Shown here: positions 49,558-57,635 of the stretch, one piece after another
Layout: every line of letters begins with the position of its first letter
How positions within the stretch are numbered: the first letter of the stretch is position 1
Made by a program: the position numbers and the translations under genes
Assembly (NCBI GenBank): GCA_963926475.1
Contig: CAWUXE010000013.1
Coordinates: 10,868-74,867 of the forward strand
Source: UBA2040 sp002384725
GTDB lineage: Bacteria > Bacteroidota > Bacteroidia > Flavobacteriales_D > Crocinitomicaceae
Reading direction: 5' to 3'
DNA length: 64,000 nucleotides
The notes under the pieces: generated by a model
The model's database searches: none
Told to the model about the DNA's origin: nothing
Seen by the model: the letters and a program-made list of their open reading frames with translations, nothing else

Positions 49558-49585
49558 AACGGGAAGCTTTTGAAGGCTTCCCGTT
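49558..49585 (-). terminator. Intrinsic terminator after clpP
   Basis: AACGGGAAGC (49558-49567), an 8-nt loop and GCTTCCCGTT (49576-49585) form a perfect 10-bp stem. On the minus strand it is followed by TTTTCATTTGG and lies 24 bp after the clpP stop, so clpP and clpX have separate transcripts at least in part. Confidence 0.7.
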
Positions 49586-49608
49586 ATTTTATATTATTTT
49601 AGGTTGAA

Positions 49609-50274
49609 TTATTTCGGTCCTCTGTCCAAAACTTCATCTACCATTCCATATGCTTTCGCTTCGTCTGCAGTCATCCAGTAATCTCTATCTGAATTTTCCC
49701 ACACCTTATCGTAGGTCTGACCACTATGTAAAGCAATGATATCGTACAATTCTTTTTTCAATTTTTGAATTTCTCGAGCTGTAATTTCGATATCAGACGC
49801 TTGTCCTTGCGCTCCACCCAAAGGTTGGTGAATCATAACGCGTGAATGTTTCAAAGCGGAACGTTTTCCTTTTGTACCTGCGCACATCAAAACGGCTCCC
49901 ATTGAAGCGGCCATTCCTGTACAAATCGTTGCCACATCTGGTTTGATGTATTGGATAGTATCGTAAATACCTAATCCAGCGTAAACTCCACCGCCTGGAG
50001 AGTTTAAGTAGATTTGAATGTCTTTTTTCGGGTCAACTGACTCCAAGAACAACAACTGTGCATTGATGATATTGGCCACTTGATCATTGATTCCTGTTCC
50101 CAAGAAAATGATTCTGTCCATCATCAAACGCGAGAAAACGTCCATTTGTGTCATGTTCATCGGGCGTTCCTCAATGATATAAGGTGTAACTGATGATTCG
50201 ATATAGTGTCCCAAATGCATGGAGTTAATTCCCAAGTGTTTGGTTGCGTATTTATTAAATTCGTTTTGGTCCAT
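49609..50274 (-). CDS. clpP: ATP-dependent Clp protease proteolytic subunit ClpP
   Basis: ClpP is the tetradecameric serine peptidase of the ClpXP machine. The 221 residues show the catalytic Ser124 in GMAASMGAV, His149 in MIHQPLGG and a catalytic Asp around DRDYWMTADEA. NSPGGGVYAGLGIYDTI and the handle helix (ASDIEITAREIQKLKKELYD) are intact. The N-terminal 20 residues are the usual processed peptide. It lies upstream of clpX as in most bacteria. Confidence 0.98.
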   Translation of the reverse strand: MDQNEFNKYATKHLGINSMHLGHYIESSVTPYIIEERPMNMTQMDVFSRLMMDRIIFLGTGINDQVANIINAQLLFLESVDPKKDIQIYLNSPGGGVYAGLGIYDTIQYIKPDVATICTGMAASMGAVLMCAGTKGKRSALKHSRVMIHQPLGGAQGQASDIEITAREIQKLKKELYDIIALHSGQTYDKVWENSDRDYWMTADEAKAYGMVDEVLDRGPK

Positions 50275-50392
50275 AATTGATTTGTGTATTTTGAAAGATA
50301 AAGTTAAAAATTAATTGGAATTGCTTTTGTTCGATTGCCCAATTCTATCCACAGATGCTTGTTTTTTGTTTAGTTTTAACCAAGATTAACGA

Positions 50393-51140
50393 ATGGAAGG
50401 CTATCTAAATATAAAGAATGAAAGAATTCTGTTTTCTCCGTTGAATTGGTGTCGGGGATATGTTTCGCGATCTATTGCTATGCTTCAAGTCTTAATCGAA
50501 AACTATAACCACGTTACAATCGCTTGCACGGACGAACATCGAAAGATTTATTAAGAATATCTAGAAAATGTCGCTTTCATTTCAGAGGCAAAGGAAATTT
50601 TGGCTTGGATTTATTCCTATCACTTAAAGATCTCCGAAGATTCGAGGAAAAGGAACAAAACAGGTTAGATACTCTGCAAGCAGAAAAAAACTTCACGATA
50701 ATATGGAGAGAGAATCGTTATTTCTCTTGTTCAGTTTCAGCAAAATCTATTTTTATTACCTATCAAGTTACTTTGTTTTTACCGTGGTATTTGTCGATGG
50801 TGTGAGAATTCATTATGGCTTAATGAACATGTTTGATGAAGTTTGGATAGTCTATGATGCGAAGATTCGTCTTTCGGGCAAACTCAGTGAAAAAGTTCGT
50901 GCTATAAAAATTCCTGCTCATTACATTAGTTTACTTTCTGGGTTCAAGAACGTGATAATGAAAGAATCAAAACAGGCAAGTTGGTTTTTGTTAGCGGTCC
51001 TGAACCTTATGCAAATCAATTCTATCAGTTGCAAAAAGTCAAAATAGAAAACAAGGAATTTTGTCATAAATATATTAGGTCAAAGGAGCTCAACCACATA
51101 GTATGGTCTTACATCGTGAAAGGTATTGAAATTATAAAAC
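50393..51140 (+). pseudogene. Decayed glycosyltransferase gene (GT28-like, nucleotide-sugar GT-B type)
   Basis: Three frames on the plus strand together read as one protein of a Bacteroidota GT-B glycosyltransferase family. First ERILFSPLNWCRGYVSRSIA (normally APLNWGLGHATRC) up to a stop at 50552; then, in another frame from about 50580, FRGKGNFGLDLFLSLKDLRR, WRENRY and SIFITYQVTLFLPWY; then MFDEVWIVYDAKIRLSGKLS with IKIPAHYISLLSGF, and finally VSGPEPYANQFYQL. In intact members these blocks are collinear. The pieces are separated by stops and frameshifts and the conserved GLGHA loop is gone. This accounts for most of the 920-bp gap between clpP and the OmpA-like gene. Confidence 0.85.
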
Positions 51141-51145
51141 ATAAA

Positions 51146-51178
51146 AAAATCCCCCTCGGACAAGCCAAGGAGGATTTT
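51146..51178 (-). terminator. Intrinsic terminator of the OmpA/TPR lipoprotein gene
   Basis: On the minus strand AAAATCCTCCTTGG, a 5-nt loop and CCGAGGGGGATTTT pair with one mismatch and end in a run of seven Ts. It lies 18 bp after the stop at 51196. Confidence 0.8.
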
Positions 51179-51195
51179 GTAATAGTTTTTATATT

Positions 51196-52887
51196 TTACA
51201 ATGCTTGAAACGCACTGTTTTCAGTATATTTCAAAAACTCTCTGTCTTTTTTCGCTTTCGCTTTGTAAGCAGAATCCATTGCAATTGCTTTAGTAAGGTT
51301 TGACGTTACATCACCAATTTTGTCCATTCTTGCAGAAGCAACCGCTTTCAAGTAATACCCTTGAGCTGTTTCTTTGTCAGAAGAACTATTCAATGTAGAA
51401 AGACCACCTGATGCATTTCCGTTTAAGATTTGTGCCAATGCTTTGTTGTAAGAAGCATCAGATCCAAAGTTTGAAACTGCCTCAGCATATTTACCTTCCT
51501 TGATATTTAAAATACCATGGTTGTAATTATTTTCTGATCCCGATCCTTTCCCTTGCGCTAACAATTGTTTTGCTTTGACATAATCACCTGCAGCACCAGC
51601 GATGGCACCTAAGTTATTTTTAGCAATAGAATTGTCTTTTTTGTTGTTCGCTTGCTCGAAATATGTTTTTGCTTGCGCCATGTCACCTTTCATGTAGCAT
51701 AAACCACCAGCGTTATTGAAGCTTCTGTGATCGTTAGGGAATTTCAATTGCGCTGCTTTGTAGATTGCCAATTTCGTATCCAAGTTCTCTGTCAAAGTTG
51801 CCGCGAACAACATTTCTTCAACTGTCAAAATTTCTGGAGTCGTTGTAGAAAGTGTTTTCAACTCTTCATCTGTGTATCCTGTTTTGTCATAAACAACGTT
51901 GATTTCAGAACGACGAAGTTTTGGGAAAATACTTTTGTCCAAGTAAGAGAATGTTTTCCCCATGTTTCTCATTTCTGTTTCACGCGTCGCTGGATCTTTG
52001 TGCATTTCTAACACACGAATAACCAAGTTTTTCTCATCTGTGTTCATCGCAGAAACTTCCAATTCTTTTTTGAAACCGTCGTAATCTTCACCACGTCCAT
52101 TCAAATTGTATATTTCACCTTGAGCAGAAGCGTTTTTCGCTTTTTTCGCTAAGTTCATTGAAGCTGTCTTTCCTGCATTTACACGGTCAGTCGACAAAGT
52201 GTTGTTTTTGTCTTCTTCACCTTCAGGTGATGCATAACCAACTATATTAATTGCTTTGATCTCGATACGGCTGCTAGCTGAATCAGCTTTGCTCAGCCAA
52301 GCAGAAAGTGCTTTCATGTCTGCATCAGTCATTTCTGCTGCGCGAACATCAGATTTACCTTTCAAGTAATTGATTGTTGCTGTTTGCGTGAACTCATTAA
52401 CTCTTTTAAAGTTGTCTTTTTCCATTATTACACGGAAACTTTTGTCAGCCAACATTGGTGTAATGATTGTTCCTGGAGCAATCGACGTTCTTTCGATTTG
52501 ACCTTTTACTTTACCACCTTTAGATACAGTGCCTGTAATGTCCAATGTTGTTACTTCATATGCTGCTTTATAAGGTACAACGTCGTAATACGTCACTTTA
52601 CCTCCAGCTTTATAAGCTACCACATTTCCATTTCCAGTAGCTTTTTCACCTTGAACATTGATTGGCTTTAATGCAGTTTCACCTAACATCGGCTGAATCT
52701 CAGCGCTGGCCTTTTTCTTAATTCCTTTAATCGGAAATGTTACATCTACTTTTACACGAACGGAATCTCCGTGCATTTCAAGAGGACTTGGTGTTACGTC
52801 GTACTTCAAGTCTTTCAAAAGGTCACAACTTGTTACAAGTGTACCTGCTGCTACAAAAGCCAAACCAACTAGAGTATGTTTCTTCAT
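51196..52887 (-). CDS. OmpA-family lipoprotein with C-terminal TPR repeats
   Basis: The 563 residues begin with a lipoprotein signal (FVAAGTLVTSCDLLKD, Cys21). Residues about 30-190 form a beta-rich part. An OmpA-like peptidoglycan-binding domain follows (about 190-340): INIVGYASPEGEEDKNNTLS with TDRVNAGKTASMNLA corresponds to the core GYxS-x(n)-N-xxLSxxRA motif. The last 170 residues are TPR-like repeats (YKAAQLKFPNDHRSFNNAGG, YMKGDMAQAKTYFEQANNKK, LGAIAGAAGDYVKAKQLLAQ). It probably ties the outer membrane to peptidoglycan and scaffolds other proteins. It is monocistronic, with a terminator. Confidence 0.88.
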   Translation of the reverse strand: MKKHTLVGLAFVAAGTLVTSCDLLKDLKYDVTPSPLEMHGDSVRVKVDVTFPIKGIKKKASAEIQPMLGETALKPINVQGEKATGNGNVVAYKAGGKVTYYDVVPYKAAYEVTTLDITGTVSKGGKVKGQIERTSIAPGTIITPMLADKSFRVIMEKDNFKRVNEFTQTATINYLKGKSDVRAAEMTDADMKALSAWLSKADSASSRIEIKAINIVGYASPEGEEDKNNTLSTDRVNAGKTASMNLAKKAKNASAQGEIYNLNGRGEDYDGFKKELEVSAMNTDEKNLVIRVLEMHKDPATRETEMRNMGKTFSYLDKSIFPKLRRSEINVVYDKTGYTDEELKTLSTTTPEILTVEEMLFAATLTENLDTKLAIYKAAQLKFPNDHRSFNNAGGLCYMKGDMAQAKTYFEQANNKKDNSIAKNNLGAIAGAAGDYVKAKQLLAQGKGSGSENNYNHGILNIKEGKYAEAVSNFGSDASYNKALAQILNGNASGGLSTLNSSSDKETAQGYYLKAVASARMDKIGDVTSNLTKAIAMDSAYKAKAKKDREFLKYTENSAFQAL

Positions 52888-53000
52888 TATAAGTTTAATT
52901 TCAAGATTTAATTACTACAAAAATAAGAAAAAATTAACTTGAGCAACTTGTAAAACACACTTTTCAAAAATAAACGTTAAAATTTCAATGATTTTAATGG

Positions 53001-53474
53001 TTACTTCGGACTGTTTAATTCAACTAATTGAGTAATAGTCAATTGAGTTATCGGGTCTATTCTGTGTTTCGCAATTTCTAAAAGTGGAATAAGAACAAAC
53101 AGTCTATTTCTAAACAGTTTATGAGGTACAGTAAGTGTTTTAGAGGAGTGTACGACAGCATCTAAAAGAATGATGTCGATGTCAATTTTTCTAGATTCGT
53201 ATCCTGTATTAGTTGATTTTTCTTGACGTCCTAAATCTTTTTCAATGCTTTGCGTGCATTTTAATATTTCTAAAGGTGCTAAAATCGTTTCCACTTCTAT
53301 GCAGCTATTGATAAAAAGGTTTTCACTTTGAAATCCAACTGCCTCGTTTTCGTATAAAGAACTCTTGAGTTTAATCGTGCCGATGGAGGTCTCAATTAAT
53401 TCATATGCTCGGTTAATCAGTTCTTCTCGGTTTCCAAGATTACTTCCCAAGGCGAGAATCAATGACCTTTTCAT
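53001..53474 (-). CDS. folK: 2-amino-4-hydroxy-6-hydroxymethyldihydropteridine pyrophosphokinase
   Basis: HPPK transfers pyrophosphate from ATP to 6-hydroxymethyl-dihydropterin in folate synthesis. I start at the ATG at 53474, which overlaps the gldD stop (ATGA); an ATG two codons earlier (53480) is also possible. The 157 residues show LALGSNLGNREELI at the N-terminus, YENEAVGFQSENLFIN, the magnesium-binding acids in RKIDIDIILLD, and VPHKLFRNRLFVLIPLLEIA. All are at the expected positions. Its coupling to gldD and gldE is positional only. Confidence 0.94.
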   Translation of the reverse strand: MKRSLILALGSNLGNREELINRAYELIETSIGTIKLKSSLYENEAVGFQSENLFINSCIEVETILAPLEILKCTQSIEKDLGRQEKSTNTGYESRKIDIDIILLDAVVHSSKTLTVPHKLFRNRLFVLIPLLEIAKHRIDPITQLTITQLVELNSPK

Positions 53475-54037
53475 TTCCATTCGAAAGTATTGAGCATTTG
53501 CAGCAAGTCGACTTTGAGGTATTCTAAAGTTGGTCGTAGTGAATCATAATTTGGAACGCTGTTTAAATATACAACTCCGCTCACAAATCGGTCAGTGGAA
53601 TCTGTTAAATAGAACTGAAACGGTGTGGCAACGTCACCTTTTAACTCGAAGAAAGTGCCAAATACTTTTTTGTCTTTGCGGATGATATTCTGATCTAATA
53701 TCGAAGTGGCTTTGAGTTTATGTTCATCAATTTTATCATTGGAAAAATTCACATATTTCGCCAACGATTCTTCCATGTCGATATAAGAAAAATTGATAAC
53801 ACCATTCACTTTGCCCAAATCTATATCCTTGTGACAATTATCCGAACTTACTTCTTTCGTTTTGTATATTTCAGCCAATTCGAATGTATAAGGACATCTA
53901 TCCTCAAATTTCACATATTTATGGGGAGGCAGTTCGGCTTTTAAATACGTTGGAGGTTTTGGTATCAACAATTCATTGCCGTCACATGATTGAAGTGCTG
54001 CCAGTGCAATTAAAATAATACATACTACTCCTTTCAT
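53471..54037 (-). CDS. gldD: Gliding motility lipoprotein GldD
   Basis: GldD is a lipoprotein needed for gliding and stability of other Gld proteins in Flavobacterium. The 188 residues have a lipoprotein signal (ILIALAALQSCDGNELLIPK, Cys18) and the family pattern PKPPTYLKAELPPHKYVKF, CPYTFELAEI, then FFELKGDVATPFQFYLTDST and DRFVSGVVYLN. The start overlaps the gldE stop by 4 bp and the stop overlaps folK, so gldE-gldD-folK are translationally coupled. This order is typical of flavobacteria, with ssb and mutY upstream. Confidence 0.94.
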   Translation of the reverse strand: MKGVVCIILIALAALQSCDGNELLIPKPPTYLKAELPPHKYVKFEDRCPYTFELAEIYKTKEVSSDNCHKDIDLGKVNGVINFSYIDMEESLAKYVNFSNDKIDEHKLKATSILDQNIIRKDKKVFGTFFELKGDVATPFQFYLTDSTDRFVSGVVYLNSVPNYDSLRPTLEYLKVDLLQMLNTFEWK

Positions 54038-55383
54038 TTCTTAACGATCTTTGGAGGTAAGATTACTTTGACCATTTTTATTCTTCTTTTGTCAGAAGAT
54101 TCAACGATTAACTTAATATCACCAACTACAATATTTTCTTTGTTCTTTAGGATTCGTCCCGCATTTTCAACCATAAATCCGCTCAAAGTTTCTGCTTCTC
54201 CTTTGTTGGACTCGAAATCTTTTCCATCAATTTCTAAAACTTTATACAAATCCACAAGACTAGTGCGTCCTTCGATTCTAAACGTATCATCGTTGATTTT
54301 GGTATAGATAATTTCGTCATCATCAAATTCGTCGGTTATATCACCAACTATTTCTTCCAGAATATCTTCAAGTGTAACAATTCCATCTGCACCGCCATAT
54401 TCGTCAACGACAACGGCCATGTGCATTTTCATTTCTTGAAATTCTTTCAGTAAATCATCAATCTTCTTGTTTTCTGGAACGAAAAAAGGTTTTCGGAGCA
54501 GTTCCAACCATTTTACATCTTTTTCCTTTTGACCTAAGAAAGGCAATATGTCTTTGATGTAAAGAATCCCAATAACGTTGTCGAATGAATTTTCATACAC
54601 TGGAATTCGAGAATAACCGGATTCTAAAATGACTTCCATTACTTTTTTAAATACGAATTCCTTTTCAATACCTACAACTTCCAACCTGGGTTGCATGATT
54701 TGTTTCACATCCGTATTTCCGAATTTGACAATTCCCTCCAAAATTTTGTGGTCTTCGTCCGTGGTATCCATGTCTCGGGTCAAAGCCAATGCCTGCTCCA
54801 ATTCATCGGTAGAAATCTTTACACTTTTCTTTTTAAAGCGTTTGTTGATCATATTTGAACCATTCAACAAAAGCATTTTTATCCATGAAATAGGCGGGAT
54901 GGATCTCAGTATTTTTAATACGCCTGAAACTTGTTTAGCATAATATAAGGCGTTTTTTGTGGCGTAAATTTTAGGGATTACTTCTCCCAAAAGCAGCAAT
55001 ACAAGTGTTATTCCCACAACCTCTACGATTAACCGCAAAGTTTCATTTCCCGAATCTGGAATTGCGGTATGAACAATGGCACTTGACAAAATAACAATTC
55101 CAACATTAACAAAATTATTGGTGATCAATATAGTGGCCAAAAGATCTTGGGGTTTCTTTAATAATCTGTGTGCTGCCTGACCTTTCTTCGTTTCATCATT
55201 ACTAAGCGAGTCTTTTTCCGCAGGTGATAGAGAAAAATAGGCCGCTTCGGAGCCAGAAATAATGGCTGAACATAAGATTAAAATCAATACAATGATGATA
55301 GAATAGACATTGTCCAAAAAGAATCCCGAATGCAGGGGGCTGACCAGCGGGTCGATTTGAGTGCTTAGGAGAGCTTCAATCAT
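54034..55383 (-). CDS. gldE: Gliding motility protein GldE (CNNM/CorC-type membrane protein with CBS pair)
   Basis: GldE belongs to the hemolysin C/CorC family and is linked to GldD in gliding. The 449 residues have an N-terminal DUF21 membrane domain of about four segments (26-52, 80-110, 115-140, 150-170 approx.), including SGSEAAYFSLSPAEK. A CBS-domain pair follows (about 215-335, VKQIMQPRLEVVG and DIVTLEDILEEIVGDI type sequence GADGIVTLEDILEE), then a CorC/HlyC C-terminal domain. It may act in metal or membrane homeostasis. The ssb gene ends 6 bp upstream. Confidence 0.92.
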   Translation of the reverse strand: MIEALLSTQIDPLVSPLHSGFFLDNVYSIIIVLILILCSAIISGSEAAYFSLSPAEKDSLSNDETKKGQAAHRLLKKPQDLLATILITNNFVNVGIVILSSAIVHTAIPDSGNETLRLIVEVVGITLVLLLLGEVIPKIYATKNALYYAKQVSGVLKILRSIPPISWIKMLLLNGSNMINKRFKKKSVKISTDELEQALALTRDMDTTDEDHKILEGIVKFGNTDVKQIMQPRLEVVGIEKEFVFKKVMEVILESGYSRIPVYENSFDNVIGILYIKDILPFLGQKEKDVKWLELLRKPFFVPENKKIDDLLKEFQEMKMHMAVVVDEYGGADGIVTLEDILEEIVGDITDEFDDDEIIYTKINDDTFRIEGRTSLVDLYKVLEIDGKDFESNKGEAETLSGFMVENAGRILKNKENIVVGDIKLIVESSDKRRIKMVKVILPPKIVKK

Positions 55384-55389
55384 TCGTGA

Positions 55390-55839
55390 TTAAAAAGGTA
55401 AATCATCATTTTGATCGTTTAACAAATCGTCTAGCTTGTCCGGTTTAGGTGGCGCACCTTCGTTTGAATAATTTGGTTGATTACTGAGGCGTTCACTGTT
55501 CTCAGGCCTAGATAATATGGTGAGATTGTCTGCTAAAACTTCAGTAGTGTATCGAGTTTGACCGTCTTTGTCCTGCCATTGACGTTTTTTCAAGCGCCCT
55601 TCAACATACACTTTCATTCCTTTGCGAACATATTTCTCAACTACTTCGGCTAAGCCACGCCAGACAACAATGTCGTGCCAATCCGTGGATTCTCGCTTTT
55701 CGCCCGTTTTTTTGTCTGTATAAGATTCTGATGTAGCAATTGAGAAATTGGCCACAACAGCACCTGACTCGAGTCTTCTGACCTCTGGGTCTTTGCCTAA
55801 ATTTCCAATTAAAATTACTTTGTTTACGCTTCCCGCCAT
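55390..55839 (-). CDS. ssb: Single-stranded DNA-binding protein
   Basis: SSB coats single-stranded DNA in replication and repair. The 149 residues have the OB-fold (about 3-106: NKVILIGNLGKDPEVRRLES, VVANFSIATSESYTDKKTGE, WHDIVVWRGLAEVVEKYVRK, YVEGRLKKRQW). A short acidic-disordered tail ends in DDLPF, the partner-binding tip. It lies between mutY and gldE on the minus strand. No second ssb is in the window. Confidence 0.97.
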   Translation of the reverse strand: MAGSVNKVILIGNLGKDPEVRRLESGAVVANFSIATSESYTDKKTGEKRESTDWHDIVVWRGLAEVVEKYVRKGMKVYVEGRLKKRQWQDKDGQTRYTTEVLADNLTILSRPENSERLSNQPNYSNEGAPPKPDKLDDLLNDQNDDLPF

Positions 55840-55893
55840 GTAAAAACAGCCTTTTTACAAATATAAGAATTGGTTTGGTTCGTTGAACTTAAA

Positions 55894-56943
55894 TTATTCA
55901 TCAAGATGAAACGTTTTATGTAAAAAATCAATCAATGGTCTTGGAAAAGGGTGGTCAGAAACTTGTGCTATTGAAATTCGCTCGAAGTTTTTCAAATTTT
56001 TTAAACGAGAATTTTTGGCGGTGTAAAATTCCAAGGTCAGTTTTTGGTGACTCAATAAATGGGTTATTTCTTCTTGTTTTACAAAATCAACCAAAGGCGA
56101 ACCAATTTTTTCTTCAAATTTGGATTGAATATCGATGTGTTTTAGTGTTTCTTCATCGATTAAAGGTAATTGATACAGATGTTGCCAAATGTCTTTTTTT
56201 AAACGTTTTTGCACCAAGAAATGACCGTCAGAACTACAAAGAAGGAATTTCATGTTTCTTTCTCGAACTTTCGTTTTCTTGCTTTTTACTGGTAAATTTA
56301 GATGTGTTTTTGCTTTGTAGGCTTCACAATGAATTCGAACTGGACAATTCTCGCAATTCGGGTTTTTAGGTGTACACAAAATTGCTCCAAACTCCATCAT
56401 TGCTTGATTATGTGTAGCTGGATTTTCTATAAATAAAAACGCCTGAGCAAGTGTTCGAAAATCTTTTTTACCCAATGTTGAATCGATGGGTGTTGCTATA
56501 TTGAAAAGTCGACTTAAGACTCTGAATACATTCCCATCAAGAACAGCTTGAGGTTCAGAAAATGCAAAAGAGGAAATGGCAGAAGCGGTATAATCACCAA
56601 TTCCTGGGAGTTTGATGATTTCTTGATACGTTTTTGGAAACTCTCCATTGTGTTCCTCATGGACAATTTTGGCTGCTTTATGCAGATTTCGAGCGCGAGA
56701 ATAATAACCCAAACCTTGCCAATCGTTTAGAACTTTTTGTTCGTTTGCCCTTGCCAAATCAGAAATTGTCGGATAGTGGCGAATGAACTTTTCATAATAA
56801 GAAAGTCCTTGTTGAACTCTGGTTTGTTGCAGAATGATTTCAGACAACCAAATAAAGTAGGGAATGATGGTCCTTCTCCATGGTAAATCTCTTTTGTTTT
56901 CATCATACCAATTGATAATTAACACGTTGATATTTTCTGACAT
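55894..56943 (-). CDS. mutY: A/G-specific adenine glycosylase
   Basis: MutY removes adenine mispaired with 8-oxoguanine. The ATG at 56943 gives 349 residues; a TTG two codons upstream is less likely. The catalytic Glu35 lies in SEIILQQTRV. The helix-hairpin-helix is KLPGIGDYTASAI, followed by AVLDGNVFRVLSR with the second acid. The [4Fe-4S] cysteines are spaced C-x6-C-x2-C-x5-C in ILCTPKNPNCENCPVRIHC. The C-terminal third is the NUDIX-like 8-oxoG-recognition domain (WQHLYQLPLIDEE, THLLSHQKLTLEF). It is divergent from the HU gene. Confidence 0.96.
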   Translation of the reverse strand: MSENINVLIINWYDENKRDLPWRRTIIPYFIWLSEIILQQTRVQQGLSYYEKFIRHYPTISDLARANEQKVLNDWQGLGYYSRARNLHKAAKIVHEEHNGEFPKTYQEIIKLPGIGDYTASAISSFAFSEPQAVLDGNVFRVLSRLFNIATPIDSTLGKKDFRTLAQAFLFIENPATHNQAMMEFGAILCTPKNPNCENCPVRIHCEAYKAKTHLNLPVKSKKTKVRERNMKFLLCSSDGHFLVQKRLKKDIWQHLYQLPLIDEETLKHIDIQSKFEEKIGSPLVDFVKQEEITHLLSHQKLTLEFYTAKNSRLKNLKNFERISIAQVSDHPFPRPLIDFLHKTFHLDE

Positions 56944-56976
56944 ATTCAAATTTTATAAAAAAATGTATTCTTTTCA

Positions 56977-57008
56977 TTGCAATTTATCACGAAGTATTGA
57001 TATTTTTG
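56977..57008 (+). promoter_or_regulatory. Promoter of the HU gene (TTG-N21-TATTTTTG)
   Basis: TTG (56977-56979), exactly 21 bp and TATTTTTG (57001-57008), 43 bp before the ATG. It has the same spacing as topA, miaB and clpX. Confidence 0.75.
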
Positions 57009-57051
57009 CGATGAATTTTACAAGGATAATTACAATTTAAAGAATTAAGAA

Positions 57052-57342
57052 ATGACTAAAGCGGATATTGTTAATAAAATTGCAGCAGAAACAGGATTAG
57101 AAAAAAATGAAGTTTTAAGAACTGTTGAATCTATGATGTCAAACATCAAGTCTTCAATGGCGAAAGGGGAAAATGTTTATTTGAGAGGTTTCGGTAGCTT
57201 TATTGTTAAAGAGAGAGCAGCTAAGACGGGAAGAAATATTTCAAAGAACACGACAATATTGATCCCAGCACACAACATTCCAGCTTTTAAACCGGCGAAA
57301 ACTTTCGTAGAAGAAGTGAAGTCTAAAGTGAAAGTAAAATAA
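57052..57342 (+). CDS. HU family DNA-binding protein
   Basis: HU proteins bend and compact DNA. The 96 residues show the dimerisation helices (TKADIVNKIAAETGLEKNEV, RTVESMMSNIKSSMAKGENV), the hinge VYLRGFGSFIVKERAAKTGR and the DNA-binding arm NISKNTTILIPAHNIPAFKP. This is the standard form and length. It is transcribed divergently from mutY from a good promoter and probably ends at the hairpin at 57397-57427. Confidence 0.97.
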   Translation: MTKADIVNKIAAETGLEKNEVLRTVESMMSNIKSSMAKGENVYLRGFGSFIVKERAAKTGRNISKNTTILIPAHNIPAFKPAKTFVEEVKSKVKVK

Positions 57343-57388
57343 GCTGATTTTAACATCGACAAATAGATAAAAAGTCGTTTTAATTTAT

Positions 57389-57396
57389 TATTTTTG
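57389..57396 (+). promoter_or_regulatory. Probable -7 element (TATTTTTG) for the COX24-like small gene
   Basis: TATTTTTG matches TAnnTTTG and touches the left arm of the terminator-like hairpin at 57397. Transcription would begin near 57402, inside that arm. No TTG lies 17-23 bp upstream, so support is limited to the -7 box. Confidence 0.45.
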
Positions 57397-57427
57397 CACT
57401 CCCGTTTTTGAGTGGGAGTGTTTTTTT
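57397..57427 (+). terminator. Terminator hairpin downstream of HU, overlapping the next promoter
   Basis: CACTCCC (57397-57403), a 10-nt loop and GGGAGTG (57414-57420) followed by seven Ts (57421-57427). It would stop transcripts reading through from HU. A transcript starting at the -7 element next to it would lack most of the left arm and so would not fold the hairpin. Confidence 0.7.
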
Positions 57428-57479
57428 GTCTGGTTAACAGACTTTTAGAATCGAATTTAATTATTAAATATATAGAATT

Positions 57480-57572
57480 ATGCCAAGCGGTAAAAAGAGA
57501 AAAAGACATAAAATGTCGACTCACAAGCGTAAGAAAAGACTTAGAAAAAACAGACACAAGAAGAAGAAATAA
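57480..57572 (+). CDS. 30-residue basic protein of the AURKAIP1/COX24 (mS38-like) family
   Basis: ATG to TAA encodes 30 residues beginning MPSGKKRKRHKMSTHKRKKR, almost entirely Lys, Arg and His. Bacteroidota genomes carry this short protein with nearly invariant sequence, annotated as AURKAIP1/COX24 domain protein. The domain is that of the mitochondrial ribosomal small-subunit protein mS38, so a ribosomal-protein role is likely, though I infer it. It is shorter than the limits of usual gene finders. A -7 element lies 84 bp upstream and a perfect terminator follows 14 bp after the stop, so it forms its own transcription unit. Confidence 0.88.
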   Translation: MPSGKKRKRHKMSTHKRKKRLRKNRHKKKK

Positions 57573-57586
57573 TCTTCTGTAATTGT

Positions 57587-57613
57587 AGCTCAGCTTAAGC
57601 TGAGCTTTTTTTT
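57587..57613 (+). terminator. Intrinsic terminator of the COX24-like gene
   Basis: The perfect palindrome AGCTCAGCTT/AAGCTGAGCT (57587-57606) runs straight into eight Ts (57606-57613). It stands 14 bp after the stop of the small gene and 23 bp before rng. Confidence 0.85.
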
Positions 57614-57635
57614 CTAACGTTTAAATTAAGATTTC

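Noticed and set aside
50524..51208. Three overlapping plus-strand frames as separate hypothetical genes
   Set aside because: Each carries only consecutive blocks of one glycosyltransferase family, so they are pieces of one dead gene.
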